Positions 1 to 10,258 of a stretch of 64,000 nucleotides of DNA are shown here, in pieces (positions within the stretch are counted from its first letter, which is position 1; every line of letters starts with the position of its first letter). The notes under the pieces were generated by a model that was given only the letters and a program-made list of their open reading frames with translations, did not search any database and was not told the origin of the DNA. This stretch comes from Roseivirga sp. (lineage in GTDB: Bacteria; Bacteroidota; Bacteroidia; Cytophagales; Cyclobacteriaceae), in the NCBI GenBank assembly GCA_018402485.1, contig JAGYIY010000001.1:1396001-1460000 (forward strand), given 5' to 3'. Made by a program: the position numbers and the translations under genes.

Positions 1-503
1 TCGGCTGTATAAACACCATCAACACGGGTGCCCTTTAACACCACATCTGCTTCAATTTCTATGGCCCTCAGGCTAGCTGTTGAATCTGTCGTAAAATAAG
101 GATTCCCAATCCCAGCACCAAAAATAACAATTCTTCCCTTTTCGAGATGGCGAACGGCTCGTCTTCTTATGAATGGCTCGCATACCGCTTCCATCTTAAT
201 ACCCGACATCAGTCGGGTGTACATTCCGTGTTTTTCTAATGTGCTCTGTATCGCCATGGCGTTGATTACTGTGGCTAACATACCCATGTAGTCGCCTTGT
301 ACCCTGTCTATTCCAGAAGATTCAGCCTGAACTCCTCGATAAATATTTCCACCACCAATGACAATGGCAATTTCTATATCATGCTCATGTATTTTTTTGA
401 TATCTAGTGCATATTGTTCAATGCGTTGGGGATCGATACCATAATTCTGATTACCCATGAGTGCCTCACCGCTTAACTTTAATAGAATTCTTTTGTATGC
501 CAT
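1..503 (-). CDS. pyrH: UMP kinase, partial (runs off the left edge of the window)
   Basis: Reverse strand from CAT at 501-503 reads [32 protein letters not shown]..., the typical UMP kinase N-terminus; not in the supplied ORF track. Confidence 0.93.
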   Translation of the reverse strand, partial: MAYKRILLKLSGEALMGNQNYGIDPQRIEQYALDIKKIHEHDIEIAIVIGGGNIYRGVQAESSGIDRVQGDYMGMLATVINAMAIQSTLEKHGMYTRLMSGIKMEAVCEPFIRRRAVRHLEKGRIVIFGAGIGNPYFTTDSTASLRAIEIEADVVLKGTRVDGVYTA

Positions 504-515
504 ATGTGGTTATAA

Positions 516-1013
516 TTAAAATTGAATGAGTATTTGATTTTTTTCTACGCTGTCGCCTTTTTGGGTAGTGATGTCACTGACGATACCTTCCCCCTCTGCT
601 TTTAAAACATTTTCCATTTTCATGGCTTCTAAAATAAGGAGGGGTTGTCCTTTTTTTACTTCATCACCCACCTTAACGGTAATGTCCAAGACTAACCCCG
701 GCATAGGTGCTTTGAGATCCTTAACAGCGGCGGTAGCCAAGGTGTCCATTCCCATGTCTGCCAAAAGTAGATCCATCTTATCTTTAAACACAAAGCTATA
801 AATGCGGTGGTTGATTTTTACACTAACCTTTTTCTGTTCCGTATCCATTTCAACAAGTTCAGCCCTGAAATTTTTAGAACCTTTTAAAATGAAAAAGGTA
901 TGATTGCTTTCTGGTTTCAATTCCCAAGCATAAGCATGCTCATTAATAAAAAGCTGGTCCTTTTGGAATGAGATATTAAATGGTTTGCCTGCTTTGGAAA
1001 GGGTTTGGTACAT
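516..1013 (-). CDS. Biotin/lipoyl attachment domain protein (biotin carboxyl carrier subunit of an acyl-CoA carboxylase)
   Basis: C-terminal biotinyl domain with EAMKMEN motif and KAPMPGLV start of domain. Confidence 0.92.
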   Translation of the reverse strand: MYQTLSKAGKPFNISFQKDQLFINEHAYAWELKPESNHTFFILKGSKNFRAELVEMDTEQKKVSVKINHRIYSFVFKDKMDLLLADMGMDTLATAAVKDLKAPMPGLVLDITVKVGDEVKKGQPLLILEAMKMENVLKAEGEGIVSDITTQKGDSVEKNQILIQF

Positions 1014-1234
1014 CTTGGTTATTATTGAACTTAATGATCTGTACTGATATTCAACAGAATCAAATTGTCTAAACGCTCAAATATAAAGACATTTTTTTTG
1101 AGATAGCATGAAATAACAAAGGACTTCTCATCGCTCATCTTTTATACAAGATGTTCTTCAATCATCTCTTTCTTGCGTTCAGGAGAGCTTTTTTCGGGGG
1201 GAAATAAAAACGATCATCTTTTTAAAGCAAATGT

Positions 1235-1264
1235 TTGATAAATATTAAAAAGGGTCTAATTTTG
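1235..1264 (+). promoter_or_regulatory. Bacteroidetes-type promoter (-33 TTG 1235-1237, -7 TAATTTTG 1257-1264) for tRNA-Tyr/Gly/Thr-tuf
   Basis: Match to Bacteroidetes consensus TTG-N(about 19-20)-TAnnTTTG, 60 bp upstream of tRNA-Tyr. Confidence 0.6.
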
Positions 1265-1323
1265 CATTCCCTTAACCCAGAGGGTTTTTTTATGTCGTTC
1301 TTTACAATGGGTAAAATTTAAAC

Positions 1324-1406
1324 GGGGGGATACCAAAGCGGCCAACTGGGACGGACTGTAAATCCGTTGTCTTATGACTTCGCAGGTTCGAATCCTGCTC
1401 CCCCCA
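1324..1406 (+). tRNA. tRNA-Tyr (GTA)
   Basis: Acceptor GGGGGGA/TCCCCCC, anticodon loop CTGTAAA, variable arm, T-loop GGTTCGAATCC. Confidence 0.95.
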
Positions 1407-1469
1407 CACAGCACTTTATTTTTAGAGTGCCAGTTTGCAAATTGACAAGGTTAATTTGCAAATGAAAAA

Positions 1470-1542
1470 GCGGGTGTAGCTCAGTTGGTAGAGCGACAGC
1501 CTTCCAAGCTGTAGGTCGCCGGTTCGAACCTGGTCACCCGCT
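1470..1542 (+). tRNA. tRNA-Gly (TCC)
   Basis: GCGGGTG...CACCCGC acceptor, anticodon loop CTTCCAA, T-loop GGTTCGAACC. Confidence 0.95.
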
Positions 1543-1607
1543 CTGACCAAGAGTTAGCAAGTTTGGAGTTTTAAGTTCATCTTGAACCTTTGAACTGAAG
1601 ACTTTAA

Positions 1608-1679
1608 GCCGATGTAGCTCAGGGGTAGAGCGCTTCCTTGGTAAGGAAGAGGTCACGAGTTCAATTCTCGTCATTGGCT
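1608..1679 (+). tRNA. tRNA-Thr (GGT)
   Basis: GCCGATG...CATTGGC acceptor (one G-U), anticodon loop TTGGTAA, T-loop AGTTCAATTCT. Confidence 0.93.
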
Positions 1680-1756
1680 CAATAAAGAGAGTATAACGCG
1701 TCAAAATGGCGCTGATTTTGTATTAAATAAAACGTTAATATTAACTAATTTCAAAC

Positions 1757-2944
1757 ATGGCTAAAGAAACCTTTGACCGTTCCAAGCCGCACGTTAATAT
1801 TGGTACTATCGGTCACGTAGACCACGGTAAGACCACTTTAACTGCTGCGATTACTAAAGTATTGGCAGACGCTGGTCTTGCCGAAAACCGTGATTTCTCA
1901 TCAATTGACAATGCTCCTGAAGAGAAAGAAAGAGGGATTACAATCAACTCCTCTCACGTTGAGTATCAAACTGAAAACAGACATTATGCGCACGTTGACT
2001 GTCCGGGTCACGCTGACTATGTGAAAAACATGGTTACGGGTGCCGCTCAAATGGATGGTGCAATTTTGGTTGTAGCTGCAACTGACGGACCAATGCCTCA
2101 AACACGTGAGCACATTTTGCTTGCAAGACAGGTAGGTGTTCCTGCACTTGTCGTTTTCATGAATAAAGTAGATTTAGTAGACGATGAGGAATTACTTGAG
2201 TTGGTCGAAATGGAAGTAAGAGAATTACTTTCTTTCTACGAATTCCCAGGTGATGACATTCCTGTAATTCAGGGTTCAGCCCTTGGTGCACTAGAAGGTG
2301 ATGCCAAGTGGAGTGAAAAAGTGATGGAATTGATGAATGCCGTAGACGAGTATATCCCAATGCCAGAACGCTTAACAGATAAGGACTTCTTGATGCCAGT
2401 AGAAGACGTATTCTCGATCACAGGTCGTGGTACTGTTGCTACAGGTAGAATCGAAAGAGGTGTAATTAACTCTGGTGACCCTGTTGATATTATCGGTATG
2501 GGTGCCGAAGATATGAAATCTACCATCACTGGTGTTGAAATGTTCCGTAAGATATTGGACCGTGGTGAAGCAGGTGACAACGTAGGTCTTTTATTGAGAG
2601 GTGTCGAAAAAGCGGACATCAAAAGAGGTATGATTATTTGTAAGCCTGGTTCTGTTACTCCACACGCTCTTTTCAAAGCAGAAGTTTATGTGCTTTCAAA
2701 AGAAGAAGGTGGACGTCATACTCCATTCTTTAACAAATACCGTCCTCAGTTCTATTTGAGAACAACTGACGTAACTGGAGAAATCAGATTACCTGCAGAC
2801 ATAGAAATGGTAATGCCAGGTGATAACGTAACCATCGAAGTTGAATTAATCAGCAAGGTGGCCTTGGAAAAAGGATTGAGATTTGCGATTAGAGAAGGTG
2901 GTAGAACTGTAGGTGCCGGTCAGGTTACCGAAATTCTTGACTAA
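1757..2944 (+). CDS. tuf: Elongation factor Tu
   Basis: [33 protein letters not shown]; full-length 395 aa. Confidence 0.99.
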   Translation: MAKETFDRSKPHVNIGTIGHVDHGKTTLTAAITKVLADAGLAENRDFSSIDNAPEEKERGITINSSHVEYQTENRHYAHVDCPGHADYVKNMVTGAAQMDGAILVVAATDGPMPQTREHILLARQVGVPALVVFMNKVDLVDDEELLELVEMEVRELLSFYEFPGDDIPVIQGSALGALEGDAKWSEKVMELMNAVDEYIPMPERLTDKDFLMPVEDVFSITGRGTVATGRIERGVINSGDPVDIIGMGAEDMKSTITGVEMFRKILDRGEAGDNVGLLLRGVEKADIKRGMIICKPGSVTPHALFKAEVYVLSKEEGGRHTPFFNKYRPQFYLRTTDVTGEIRLPADIEMVMPGDNVTIEVELISKVALEKGLRFAIREGGRTVGAGQVTEILD

Positions 2945-2968
2945 TCTTGTAATAAATCTAAGTGAATT

Positions 2969-3002
2969 CAAACGCGTTTTCGTTTTTACGGAAACGCGTT
3001 TG
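2969..3002 (+). terminator. Rho-independent terminator after tuf
   Basis: CAAACGCGTTTTCG-TTTTTA-CGGAAACGCGTTTG, 14-bp stem with one G-U, followed by TTTC. Confidence 0.8.
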
Positions 3003-3030
3003 TTTCATTATAAAAAATTAGCTACATTTG
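3000..3030 (+). promoter_or_regulatory. Bacteroidetes-type promoter for tRNA-Trp-secE-nusG-rpl-rpo operon
   Basis: -33 TTG at 3000-3002, 20-nt spacer, -7 TACATTTG at 3023-3030 followed by CAGCCCGTTT. Confidence 0.75.
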
Positions 3031-3035
3031 CAGCC

Positions 3036-3204
3036 CGTTTGACAGCTGCTTTCCAATTTAGGAAAGAGTAAATATACTTACAAGGTAAGTCAAAAGGGAG
3101 AAAAGGTGGAGAGGTCTAAGAACAACAAGCCTTGATTTTGGAGAATACAGCTGCATTTGGAGTGATTTGTAATCAAGTTAGAAGGGTCAGCCGGATAACA
3201 ACAA
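3036..3204 (+). ncRNA. Candidate structured 5' leader upstream of tRNA-Trp/secE
   Basis: CTTTCC-aattta-GGAAAG (3049-3066), ACTTAC-aag-GTAAGT (3076-3090), CTTGATT...AATCAAG (3131-3137/3171-3177). Confidence 0.4.
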
Positions 3205-3277
3205 ACGGGTGTAGCTCAGTTGGTAGAGCAGTGGTCTCCAAAACCAAAGGTCGTGAGTTCGAATCTTACCACCCGTG
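3205..3277 (+). tRNA. tRNA-Trp (CCA)
   Basis: ACGGGTG...CACCCGT acceptor, anticodon loop CTCCAAA, T-loop AGTTCGAATCT. Confidence 0.95.
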
Positions 3278-3294
3278 CAAAAACGAGGAAAAAA

Positions 3295-3489
3295 ATGAGT
3301 AAAATTAAATCCTTTATTGACGAATCATATACTGAAATGAGGCATCGCGTTAGCTGGCCGAAATATTCAGATTTACAGAGTAGCTCTGTTTTAGTTTTGA
3401 TAGCCTCTCTGATCTTCGCCTTGTTAATTGGCGTTATTGATTTGAGCTTCGATAATATTATGGATTGGTTTTATAACATTAACCTCTAA
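3295..3489 (+). CDS. secE: Preprotein translocase subunit SecE
   Basis: MSKIKSFIDESYTEMRHRVSWPKYSDLQSSS...; start corrected from ORF-track 3220, which reads through tRNA-Trp. Confidence 0.95.
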   Translation: MSKIKSFIDESYTEMRHRVSWPKYSDLQSSSVLVLIASLIFALLIGVIDLSFDNIMDWFYNINL

Positions 3490-3501
3490 GAAAAAAGAAC
3501 A

Positions 3502-4059
3502 ATGTCCGAGTTGAAATGGTACATGGTGAGAGCCGTCTCAGGTCAAGAGCGAAAGGCGAAAGAATACTTGGAAAACGAGATTGAAAGAGATAATCTTTCA
3601 GATCAAATACCACAAGTTCTGATTCCTTCTGAAAAGATTTTTGAGATGCGTAATGGAAAGAAGAAATCGAGAGATCGTAATCTCTTTCCTGGTTACGTTA
3701 TGGTTCAGGCCGACATATCTAATGGCGAGGTTGTTCATTTAATCAAAAATATTCCGGGTATCATAGGGTTCTTAGGTCAAAAGTCTGGTACAGCTTCCAC
3801 TCCGCCAGTCCCATTACGTCAAGGTGAAGTCGACCGTATTTTAGGTAAGGTCGAAGAAATCGACGATTTTGATGAACAACTTGATACACCATATATAGTC
3901 GGAGAGTCTGTGAAAGTAATGGACGGGCCCTTCAGTGGTTTTACGGGTACAATTGAGGAGGTATTTGAAGAAAGAAGAAAGCTTAATGTTATGGTTAAGA
4001 TCTTCGGACGGAACACTCCTGTAGAATTAAGTTACATGCAAGTAGAAAAAGAAGATTAA
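3502..4059 (+). CDS. nusG: Transcription termination/antitermination protein NusG
   Basis: [27 protein letters not shown]... with KOW region [13 protein letters not shown]. Confidence 0.98.
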   Translation: MSELKWYMVRAVSGQERKAKEYLENEIERDNLSDQIPQVLIPSEKIFEMRNGKKKSRDRNLFPGYVMVQADISNGEVVHLIKNIPGIIGFLGQKSGTASTPPVPLRQGEVDRILGKVEEIDDFDEQLDTPYIVGESVKVMDGPFSGFTGTIEEVFEERRKLNVMVKIFGRNTPVELSYMQVEKED

Positions 4060-4060
4060 G

Positions 4061-4504
4061 ATGGCTAAGGAAATTTCTGGTTATCTGAAGTTGCAAGTCA
4101 AGGGTGGCCAAGCCAACCCTTCACCTCCTGTTGGTCCTGCACTGGGTGCGAAAGGACTCAACATTATGGAGTTTTGTAAGCAGTTCAATGGTAGAACGCA
4201 AGATAGAATGGGGCAGGTACTTCCGGTATTGGTTACCATTTATGCGGATAAATCATTCGATTTTGTTGTCAAAACTCCGCCGGCTCCTGTTATGCTCCTT
4301 GAAGCTTCAAAAAAGAAGAAAGGATCAGCAGAACCTAACCGCGTAAAAGTGGGAAGTGTTACCTGGGATCAAATTAAAGAGATCGCAGGTGTTAAAATGC
4401 CGGATTTAGGTGCTTTTACTGAAGAATCTGCCATGAAAATGGTAGCAGGTACAGCAAGAAGCATGGGATTGAAGGTTTCTGGTAAAGCTCCTTGGGAGAA
4501 CTAA
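4061..4504 (+). CDS. rplK: Ribosomal protein L11 (uL11)
   Basis: [33 protein letters not shown]. Confidence 0.99.
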   Translation: MAKEISGYLKLQVKGGQANPSPPVGPALGAKGLNIMEFCKQFNGRTQDRMGQVLPVLVTIYADKSFDFVVKTPPAPVMLLEASKKKKGSAEPNRVKVGSVTWDQIKEIAGVKMPDLGAFTEESAMKMVAGTARSMGLKVSGKAPWEN

Positions 4505-4516
4505 AGATTTAGACAA

Positions 4517-5218
4517 ATGGCGAAATTGACAAAAAAGCAAAAAGAAGCTTTTAGTAAATATGACCCAACACAAATATACCCGCTGAGCAAAGCAGCTGAA
4601 ATCGTAAAAGAGATCAATGGAGCTAGTTTTGATGCATCGGTAGATATAGATGTGAGATTGGGTGTCGATCCACGTAAAGCTGACCAAATGGTAAGAGGCG
4701 TTGTCGCTTTGCCACATGGTACAGGTAAGGAAGTGAAGGTATTAGTGCTTTGTACGCCTGATAAGGAACAAGAAGCGAAAGATGCTGGTGCAGACCACGT
4801 GGGGTTAGACGATTACATAGCTAAAATTGAAGGCGGTTGGACTGACATTGATGTCATCATCACCATGCCTACAGTAATGGCTAAAGTAGGTCGTTTGGGT
4901 AGAGTACTCGGACCTAGAGGTCTGATGCCTAATCCAAAGTCAGGTACAGTTACACTGGATGTTGCGAAGGCAGTTCAAGATGTAAAAGGCGGTAAAATTG
5001 ATTTTAAAGTAGATAAACACGGCATTATCCATGCAAGCATTGGTAAGGTCTCGTTTAGCGAAGATAAAATCGCTGAAAATGCTGCTGAAGTAATCAGCAC
5101 CATTTTCAAATTGAAACCGGCATCTTCGAAAGGTACTTACTTTAAAAGTATCAATATGTCAACAACGCAAAGCCCAGGTGTTAAAATTGATAAACACTCG
5201 ATTTCCGGAATAAAATGA
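4517..5218 (+). CDS. rplA: Ribosomal protein L1 (uL1)
   Basis: [29 protein letters not shown]. Confidence 0.99.
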   Translation: MAKLTKKQKEAFSKYDPTQIYPLSKAAEIVKEINGASFDASVDIDVRLGVDPRKADQMVRGVVALPHGTGKEVKVLVLCTPDKEQEAKDAGADHVGLDDYIAKIEGGWTDIDVIITMPTVMAKVGRLGRVLGPRGLMPNPKSGTVTLDVAKAVQDVKGGKIDFKVDKHGIIHASIGKVSFSEDKIAENAAEVISTIFKLKPASSKGTYFKSINMSTTQSPGVKIDKHSISGIK

Positions 5219-5748
5219 CAAGAGAAGATAAAGCAAAATTGATAGAGGAGTTAGTAGAAAGATTTTCTGCCAATAATAACTTCTACATTACGGATGCTTC
5301 CGGTATGTCGGTGGCCAAGACTAATGCACTCAGAAAATTATGCTTTGATAAAGGCATTGAATACAGAGTGGTGAAGAACACATTGATTCAAAAAGCATTA
5401 GAGCGTATGAATACAGATTATGCTCCTTTTGATGATGAAGTGTTAAGAGGTTTTTCTGGTGTGATGTTTTCTGGTGAAGACGCCAATGCCCCAGCGAAAT
5501 TAATCAAAGAATATAGAAAAAAATCAGGCGGTAAATCTCCAGTATTAAAAGGTGCTTCCATCGATACCGATCTTTTTATTGGAGAGGAGAATTTAGATAT
5601 GTTGAGTAAGCTCAAGTCTAAGGCTGAGCTTATTGGTGAAGTAATCACCATCCTTCAATCACCTGCTAAAAATGTGATCTCAGGCCTTAAGGCTTCTGGT
5701 GGCAAATTGGCAGGAATTCTTCAAACACTCTCTGAACGTGATAATTAA
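5215..5748 (+). CDS. rplJ: Ribosomal protein L10 (uL10)
   Basis: Position after rplA (ATGA overlap) and L10-like sequence. Confidence 0.97.
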   Translation: MTREDKAKLIEELVERFSANNNFYITDASGMSVAKTNALRKLCFDKGIEYRVVKNTLIQKALERMNTDYAPFDDEVLRGFSGVMFSGEDANAPAKLIKEYRKKSGGKSPVLKGASIDTDLFIGEENLDMLSKLKSKAELIGEVITILQSPAKNVISGLKASGGKLAGILQTLSERDN

Positions 5749-5786
5749 TTGAACTTAAGATTTAAAACTTTATAACTAATAATACA

Positions 5787-6167
5787 ATGGCAGACTTGAA
5801 AGAATTTGCAGAACAGTTGGTAAATCTAACTGTTAAAGAAGTAAACGAATTGGCTGACATCTTAAAAGATGAATATGGCATCGAACCTGCAGCTGCGGCT
5901 GTAGCTGTTGCTGGCCCTGTGGCTGGCGGCGAAGATGGTCCTGCTGCCGAGGAAAAGTCAGAATTTGACGTGATCTTGAAAGCTCCTGGAGGTGCTAAGC
6001 TTGCGGTTGTTAAACTTGTGAAAGAATTGACAGGTTTAGGACTGAAAGAAGCCAAAGAAATGGTAGATGGCGCTCCGAAAGCAATCAAAGAAGGAATCGC
6101 AAAAGACGAAGCAGAATCACTTAAGAAGCAACTCGAAGAAGCTGGCGCTGAAGTAGAGCTTAAGTAA
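5787..6167 (+). CDS. rplL: Ribosomal protein L7/L12 (bL12)
   Basis: Ala-rich hinge and [41 protein letters not shown]. Confidence 0.99.
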   Translation: MADLKEFAEQLVNLTVKEVNELADILKDEYGIEPAAAAVAVAGPVAGGEDGPAAEEKSEFDVILKAPGGAKLAVVKLVKELTGLGLKEAKEMVDGAPKAIKEGIAKDEAESLKKQLEEAGAEVELK

Positions 6168-6174
6168 TTTGAAT

Positions 6175-6195
6175 TGCCATTTTCCTTAAATGGCA
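6175..6195 (+). promoter_or_regulatory. Hairpin in rplL-rpoB intergenic region (possible attenuator/processing site)
   Basis: TGCCATTT-tcctt-AAATGGCA perfect 8-bp stem, no U-tract. Confidence 0.5.
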
Positions 6196-6339
6196 CGGAA
6201 TAGGCCCTGATTTCTCCCCAATTATAGGGGATCGTAATCATGGGTCTTTTCCTATTTGTACATACTAAGGAGTTTTTACTCCGAACCGTTCACACATTTG
6301 TGTGCACTTTGAATTATTGATAACAAAAAATTTACAGCT

Positions 6340-9300
6340 TTGGCTATAATCGCAAATCAATCAGATAGAATTAATTTTTCTTCGATTAAATCAGTACTGG
6401 ATTATCCTGATTTTCTTGATGTGCAGATCAAATCTTTTAAGGACTTTTTCCAGTTGGAAACGCCCGCTGATAAAAGAACACAGGATGGATTGTTCAAAGT
6501 GTTTTCTGAAAACTTTCCCATCTCAGATTCAAGAGAAAACTTTGTTTTAGAGTTTATAGATTATTTGGTAGACCCTCCCAAATACGATGTGGCCGAGTGT
6601 ATCGATCGTGGACTTACCTACTCAGTTCCTCTAAAGGCTAAATTGAGATTGACCTGCAATGATGACGATAACGAAGATTTCGAAACCATCGAACAGGAAG
6701 TGTTTTTGGGGAATATTCCTTACATGACGGAAAAAGGCTCTTTTGTCGTAAATGGTGCCGAAAGAGTAATTGTTTCTCAGCTACATAGATCTCCAGGTGT
6801 GTTCTTTGCCCAAAGCAAACACACCAATGGAACAACCCTCTACTCTGCGCGAATCATACCTTTCAAAGGGTCTTGGATTGAGTTTGCAACAGATGTAAAC
6901 AGCGTAATGTATGCTTACATCGATCGGAAAAAGAAATTTCCTGTAACCACTTTGCTAAGGGCCATCGGTTATGGAACAGATAAAGATATCTTAGATCTAT
7001 TCGGGCTATCTGAAGAAATTAAAGCCAACAAAACGACCCTCAAAAAAGCAAAAGGAAGAAAATTAGCAGCTCGTGTGCTCAAAACATGGGTAGAAGATTT
7101 TGTGGATGAAGATACCGGTGAAGTGGTTTCTATCCATCGAAACGAGGTATTGTTAGAAAGAGACTCAGTCTTAGAGGAAGAAGATATCGAAATGATCATT
7201 GAGGCAGATGTTGAATCAGTTATTCTCCACAGAGAAGACATCAATATTGCTGACTATACCATTATTTATAATACCCTACAGAAAGATAATTCTAATTCAG
7301 AAAAAGAAGCGGTTGAACAAATTTATCGCCAATTAAGAAATACAGAAGCTCCTGATGAACAAACAGCTCGTGACATCATTCAGTCGTTGTTCTTTTCAGA
7401 TAAGCGCTATGACTTGGGCGAAGTAGGAAGATACAGAATCAACAAAAAGTTGAACCTGGAAATTGATTCTGAGAAAAGAGTTCTAACCACAGAGGATATC
7501 ATCTCAATTGTGAAATACCTCATAGGTCTGATCAACTCCAAAGCTGTTGTGGATGACATCGATCACCTGTCTAACAGAAGAGTAAGAACTGTGGGAGAGC
7601 AGTTGTATTCACAATTTGGTGTCGGCTTGGCTCGTATGGCCAGAACCATTAAAGAACGTATGAATGTCAGAGATAATGAGGATTTTAAACCCGTTGATCT
7701 GATCAATGCAAGAACACTCTCTAGTGTGATCAATTCTTTCTTTGGAACGAATCAGCTTTCTCAGTTCATGGATCAAACGAATCCTTTGGCTGAAATTACC
7801 CACAAGCGTAGGCTATCAGCATTAGGCCCAGGTGGTCTGTCGCGAGAAAGAGCAGGTTTTGAGGTTCGAGATGTTCACTACACTCACTATGGTAGACTAT
7901 GTACAATCGAAACCCCTGAGGGGCCTAACATCGGTTTGATTTCCTCCTTGTGCGTGCATGCAAAAGTGAACAGCATGGGCTTTATTGAGACTCCTTATCG
8001 TAAAGTAGCCGGAGGTAAGGTAAATATGACCGAAAATGTGGTGTACTTAACTGCGGAAGAGGAAGATACGCACAATATTGCCCAGGCAAATGCGCCTTTG
8101 TCAAACAAAGGAAATTTTGAAAACGACAGAGTAAAAGCAAGGTTTGAGGGAGATTTCCCCGTAGTAGAACCAAAGGAATTGTCTTACATGGATGTAGCTC
8201 CAAACCAAATTGTTTCTGTTGCCGCATCGTTAATTCCATTCTTGGAGCATGATGATGCCAACCGTGCACTTATGGGCTCAAACATGCAGCGACAAGCAGT
8301 TCCTTTGTTGAAGTCTGAAGCACCAATTGTAGGTACCGGTTTAGAAGGTAGAGCAGCTAGAGATTCAAGGACATTAATTATTGCTGAAGGTGATGGCGTA
8401 GTGGATTATGTTGATGCCAATAAAATCGTTATTAAGTACAAGCAGGATGCTGAGGATGAATTGGTGAATTTCGATACGGAATTCAAAACCTATAATCTGA
8501 TCAAATTCCAAAGAACAAACCAAGATACCTGTATCAGCTTAAAGTCTATCGTACTGAAAGGTGATAAAGTGAAAAAGGGGCAAATTTTGTGTGAAGGGTA
8601 TTCTACCCAGAATGGGGAATTGGCTTTAGGTAAAAACCTAAAGGTAGCCTACATGCCATGGCAAGGGTACAACTTTGAAGATGCGATAGTAATTTCTGAA
8701 AGAGTTGTTCGTGATGATGTTTATACCTCAATTCACATCGATGAATTTGAACTAGAGGTGAGAGATACAAAACGTGGTGAGGAAGAGCTTACTTCAGAAA
8801 TTCCAAACGTAAGCGAAGAGGCTGTCAAAAACTTAGATGAGCATGGTATCATCAGAGTAGGGGCAGAAATTAAAGAAGGTGATATTCTTATAGGAAAGAT
8901 TACGCCAAAAGGAGAAACCGATCCGACTCCTGAAGAAAAGTTGTTGCGAGCTATCTTTGGAGATAAGGCCGGTGATGTGAAAGATGCATCTTTGAAAGCT
9001 TCTCCTTCATTGCAAGGTGTTGTCATTGGTACCAAATTGTTCTCTCGCCCTAAGAAAGACAAAGACCTAAGGGTAAAAGCCAAAAAAGAGGTAGAAGTAC
9101 TAAAAGCCCAATACAGTAAGGATTTAACTGCACTCAGAAGTAAAATGATTGATAAGCTTTACGCTCTGTTGGAAGGTAAAACCTCACAAGGTGTGAAGCA
9201 CAAATTTGGTGATGATATCATTCCTAAAGGAACAAAATTCAACAAGAGAAATATCTCTGAGAATTTGTTCCCAGAGAAAAATATCTATCGAGACGAAAGT

Positions 9301-10215
9301 AACTATAGCGTTCAGGAAGAGGTTAATTTAATTACCGACTTGAATCTTGAAGGTTGGACAACCGATGATCACATCAATGATTTGATCGTACGCATGGTGA
9401 AAAGTTACAATGTGAAGCGCAACGAAATTGCAGGAGAATTCAAGCGTAAGAGGTTTACGATTGAGGTAGGGGATGAATTGCCAACTGGCATTGTTCAACT
9501 AGCGAAGGTTTACGTAGCTAAAAAGCGTAAACTAAAAGTGGGTGATAAAATGGCAGGTCGTCATGGTAACAAAGGTGTAGTGGCGAAAATTGTAAGAGAA
9601 GAAGATATGCCATTCTTAGAAGATGGCACGCCAATGGATATTGTATTGAACCCATTGGGTGTACCTTCTCGTATGAACATAGGCCAGATATACGAAACCG
9701 TGTTAGCATGGGCCGGAGAAAAGCTGGGAAGAACATATGCAACACCTATTTTCGATGGAGCTAGTTTAGAGGAAGTGAACAAAGAACTAGCAGAAGCAGG
9801 ATTGCCTAAAGCAGGTCGAGTTCACTTATACGATGGCCTATCGGGCGATCGTTTCGACCAGCCCGTTACAGTGGGTGTGGCTTATATGCTTAAATTGGGT
9901 CATTTGATTGACGATAAAATGCACGCCAGATCAATAGGGCCGTACTCTTTAATTACACAACAACCGCTTGGTGGTAAAGCACAATTCGGTGGACAGCGTT
10001 TTGGAGAGATGGAAGTTTGGGCATTAGAGGCCTTTGGTGCTTCTCATGTCTTACAGGAAATCCTTACTGTTAAGTCAGACGATGTGGTTGGCAGAGCGAA
10101 AGCTTATGAAGCAATCGTGAAAGGAGATACCATTCCTAAACCTAATATCCCTGAATCATTCAATGTTTTGGTTCATGAATTAAGGGGTCTGGCATTAGAA
10201 ATCACCTTAGACTAA
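6340..10215 (+). CDS. rpoB: DNA-directed RNA polymerase subunit beta
   Basis: RpoB motifs ([36 protein letters not shown]); TTG start, in-frame TGA at 6310-6312. Confidence 0.99.
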   Translation: MAIIANQSDRINFSSIKSVLDYPDFLDVQIKSFKDFFQLETPADKRTQDGLFKVFSENFPISDSRENFVLEFIDYLVDPPKYDVAECIDRGLTYSVPLKAKLRLTCNDDDNEDFETIEQEVFLGNIPYMTEKGSFVVNGAERVIVSQLHRSPGVFFAQSKHTNGTTLYSARIIPFKGSWIEFATDVNSVMYAYIDRKKKFPVTTLLRAIGYGTDKDILDLFGLSEEIKANKTTLKKAKGRKLAARVLKTWVEDFVDEDTGEVVSIHRNEVLLERDSVLEEEDIEMIIEADVESVILHREDINIADYTIIYNTLQKDNSNSEKEAVEQIYRQLRNTEAPDEQTARDIIQSLFFSDKRYDLGEVGRYRINKKLNLEIDSEKRVLTTEDIISIVKYLIGLINSKAVVDDIDHLSNRRVRTVGEQLYSQFGVGLARMARTIKERMNVRDNEDFKPVDLINARTLSSVINSFFGTNQLSQFMDQTNPLAEITHKRRLSALGPGGLSRERAGFEVRDVHYTHYGRLCTIETPEGPNIGLISSLCVHAKVNSMGFIETPYRKVAGGKVNMTENVVYLTAEEEDTHNIAQANAPLSNKGNFENDRVKARFEGDFPVVEPKELSYMDVAPNQIVSVAASLIPFLEHDDANRALMGSNMQRQAVPLLKSEAPIVGTGLEGRAARDSRTLIIAEGDGVVDYVDANKIVIKYKQDAEDELVNFDTEFKTYNLIKFQRTNQDTCISLKSIVLKGDKVKKGQILCEGYSTQNGELALGKNLKVAYMPWQGYNFEDAIVISERVVRDDVYTSIHIDEFELEVRDTKRGEEELTSEIPNVSEEAVKNLDEHGIIRVGAEIKEGDILIGKITPKGETDPTPEEKLLRAIFGDKAGDVKDASLKASPSLQGVVIGTKLFSRPKKDKDLRVKAKKEVEVLKAQYSKDLTALRSKMIDKLYALLEGKTSQGVKHKFGDDIIPKGTKFNKRNISENLFPEKNIYRDESNYSVQEEVNLITDLNLEGWTTDDHINDLIVRMVKSYNVKRNEIAGEFKRKRFTIEVGDELPTGIVQLAKVYVAKKRKLKVGDKMAGRHGNKGVVAKIVREEDMPFLEDGTPMDIVLNPLGVPSRMNIGQIYETVLAWAGEKLGRTYATPIFDGASLEEVNKELAEAGLPKAGRVHLYDGLSGDRFDQPVTVGVAYMLKLGHLIDDKMHARSIGPYSLITQQPLGGKAQFGGQRFGEMEVWALEAFGASHVLQEILTVKSDDVVGRAKAYEAIVKGDTIPKPNIPESFNVLVHELRGLALEITLD

Positions 10216-10258
10216 GAAATTGTAACTGGCTTCAGTCTTCATTTTAGAAACAAAAACT

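Noticed and set aside
1078-1085. Minus-strand -7-like TATATTTG upstream of the biotin carrier gene
   Set aside because: No TTG -33 box at a suitable distance; a single 8-mer in AT-rich DNA is weak support.
1324-1679. Repetition of GGTGTAGCTCAGTTGGTAGAGC-like sequence across the tRNA genes considered as a dispersed repeat
   Set aside because: Explained by conserved tRNA D-arm sequence.
2269-2676. 135-aa minus-strand ORF opposite tuf
   Set aside because: Antisense shadow of tuf codon usage.
3220-3294. N-terminal extension of the secE ORF (MVEQWSPKPKVVSSNLTTRAKTRKK)
   Set aside because: It is a translation of the tRNA-Trp gene; the SecE ATG is at 3295.
5762-6241. 159-aa minus-strand ORF opposite rplL
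   Set aside because: Antisense shadow of the Ala/Glu-rich L7/L12 gene; Ser/Ala-rich composition with no recognisable domain.
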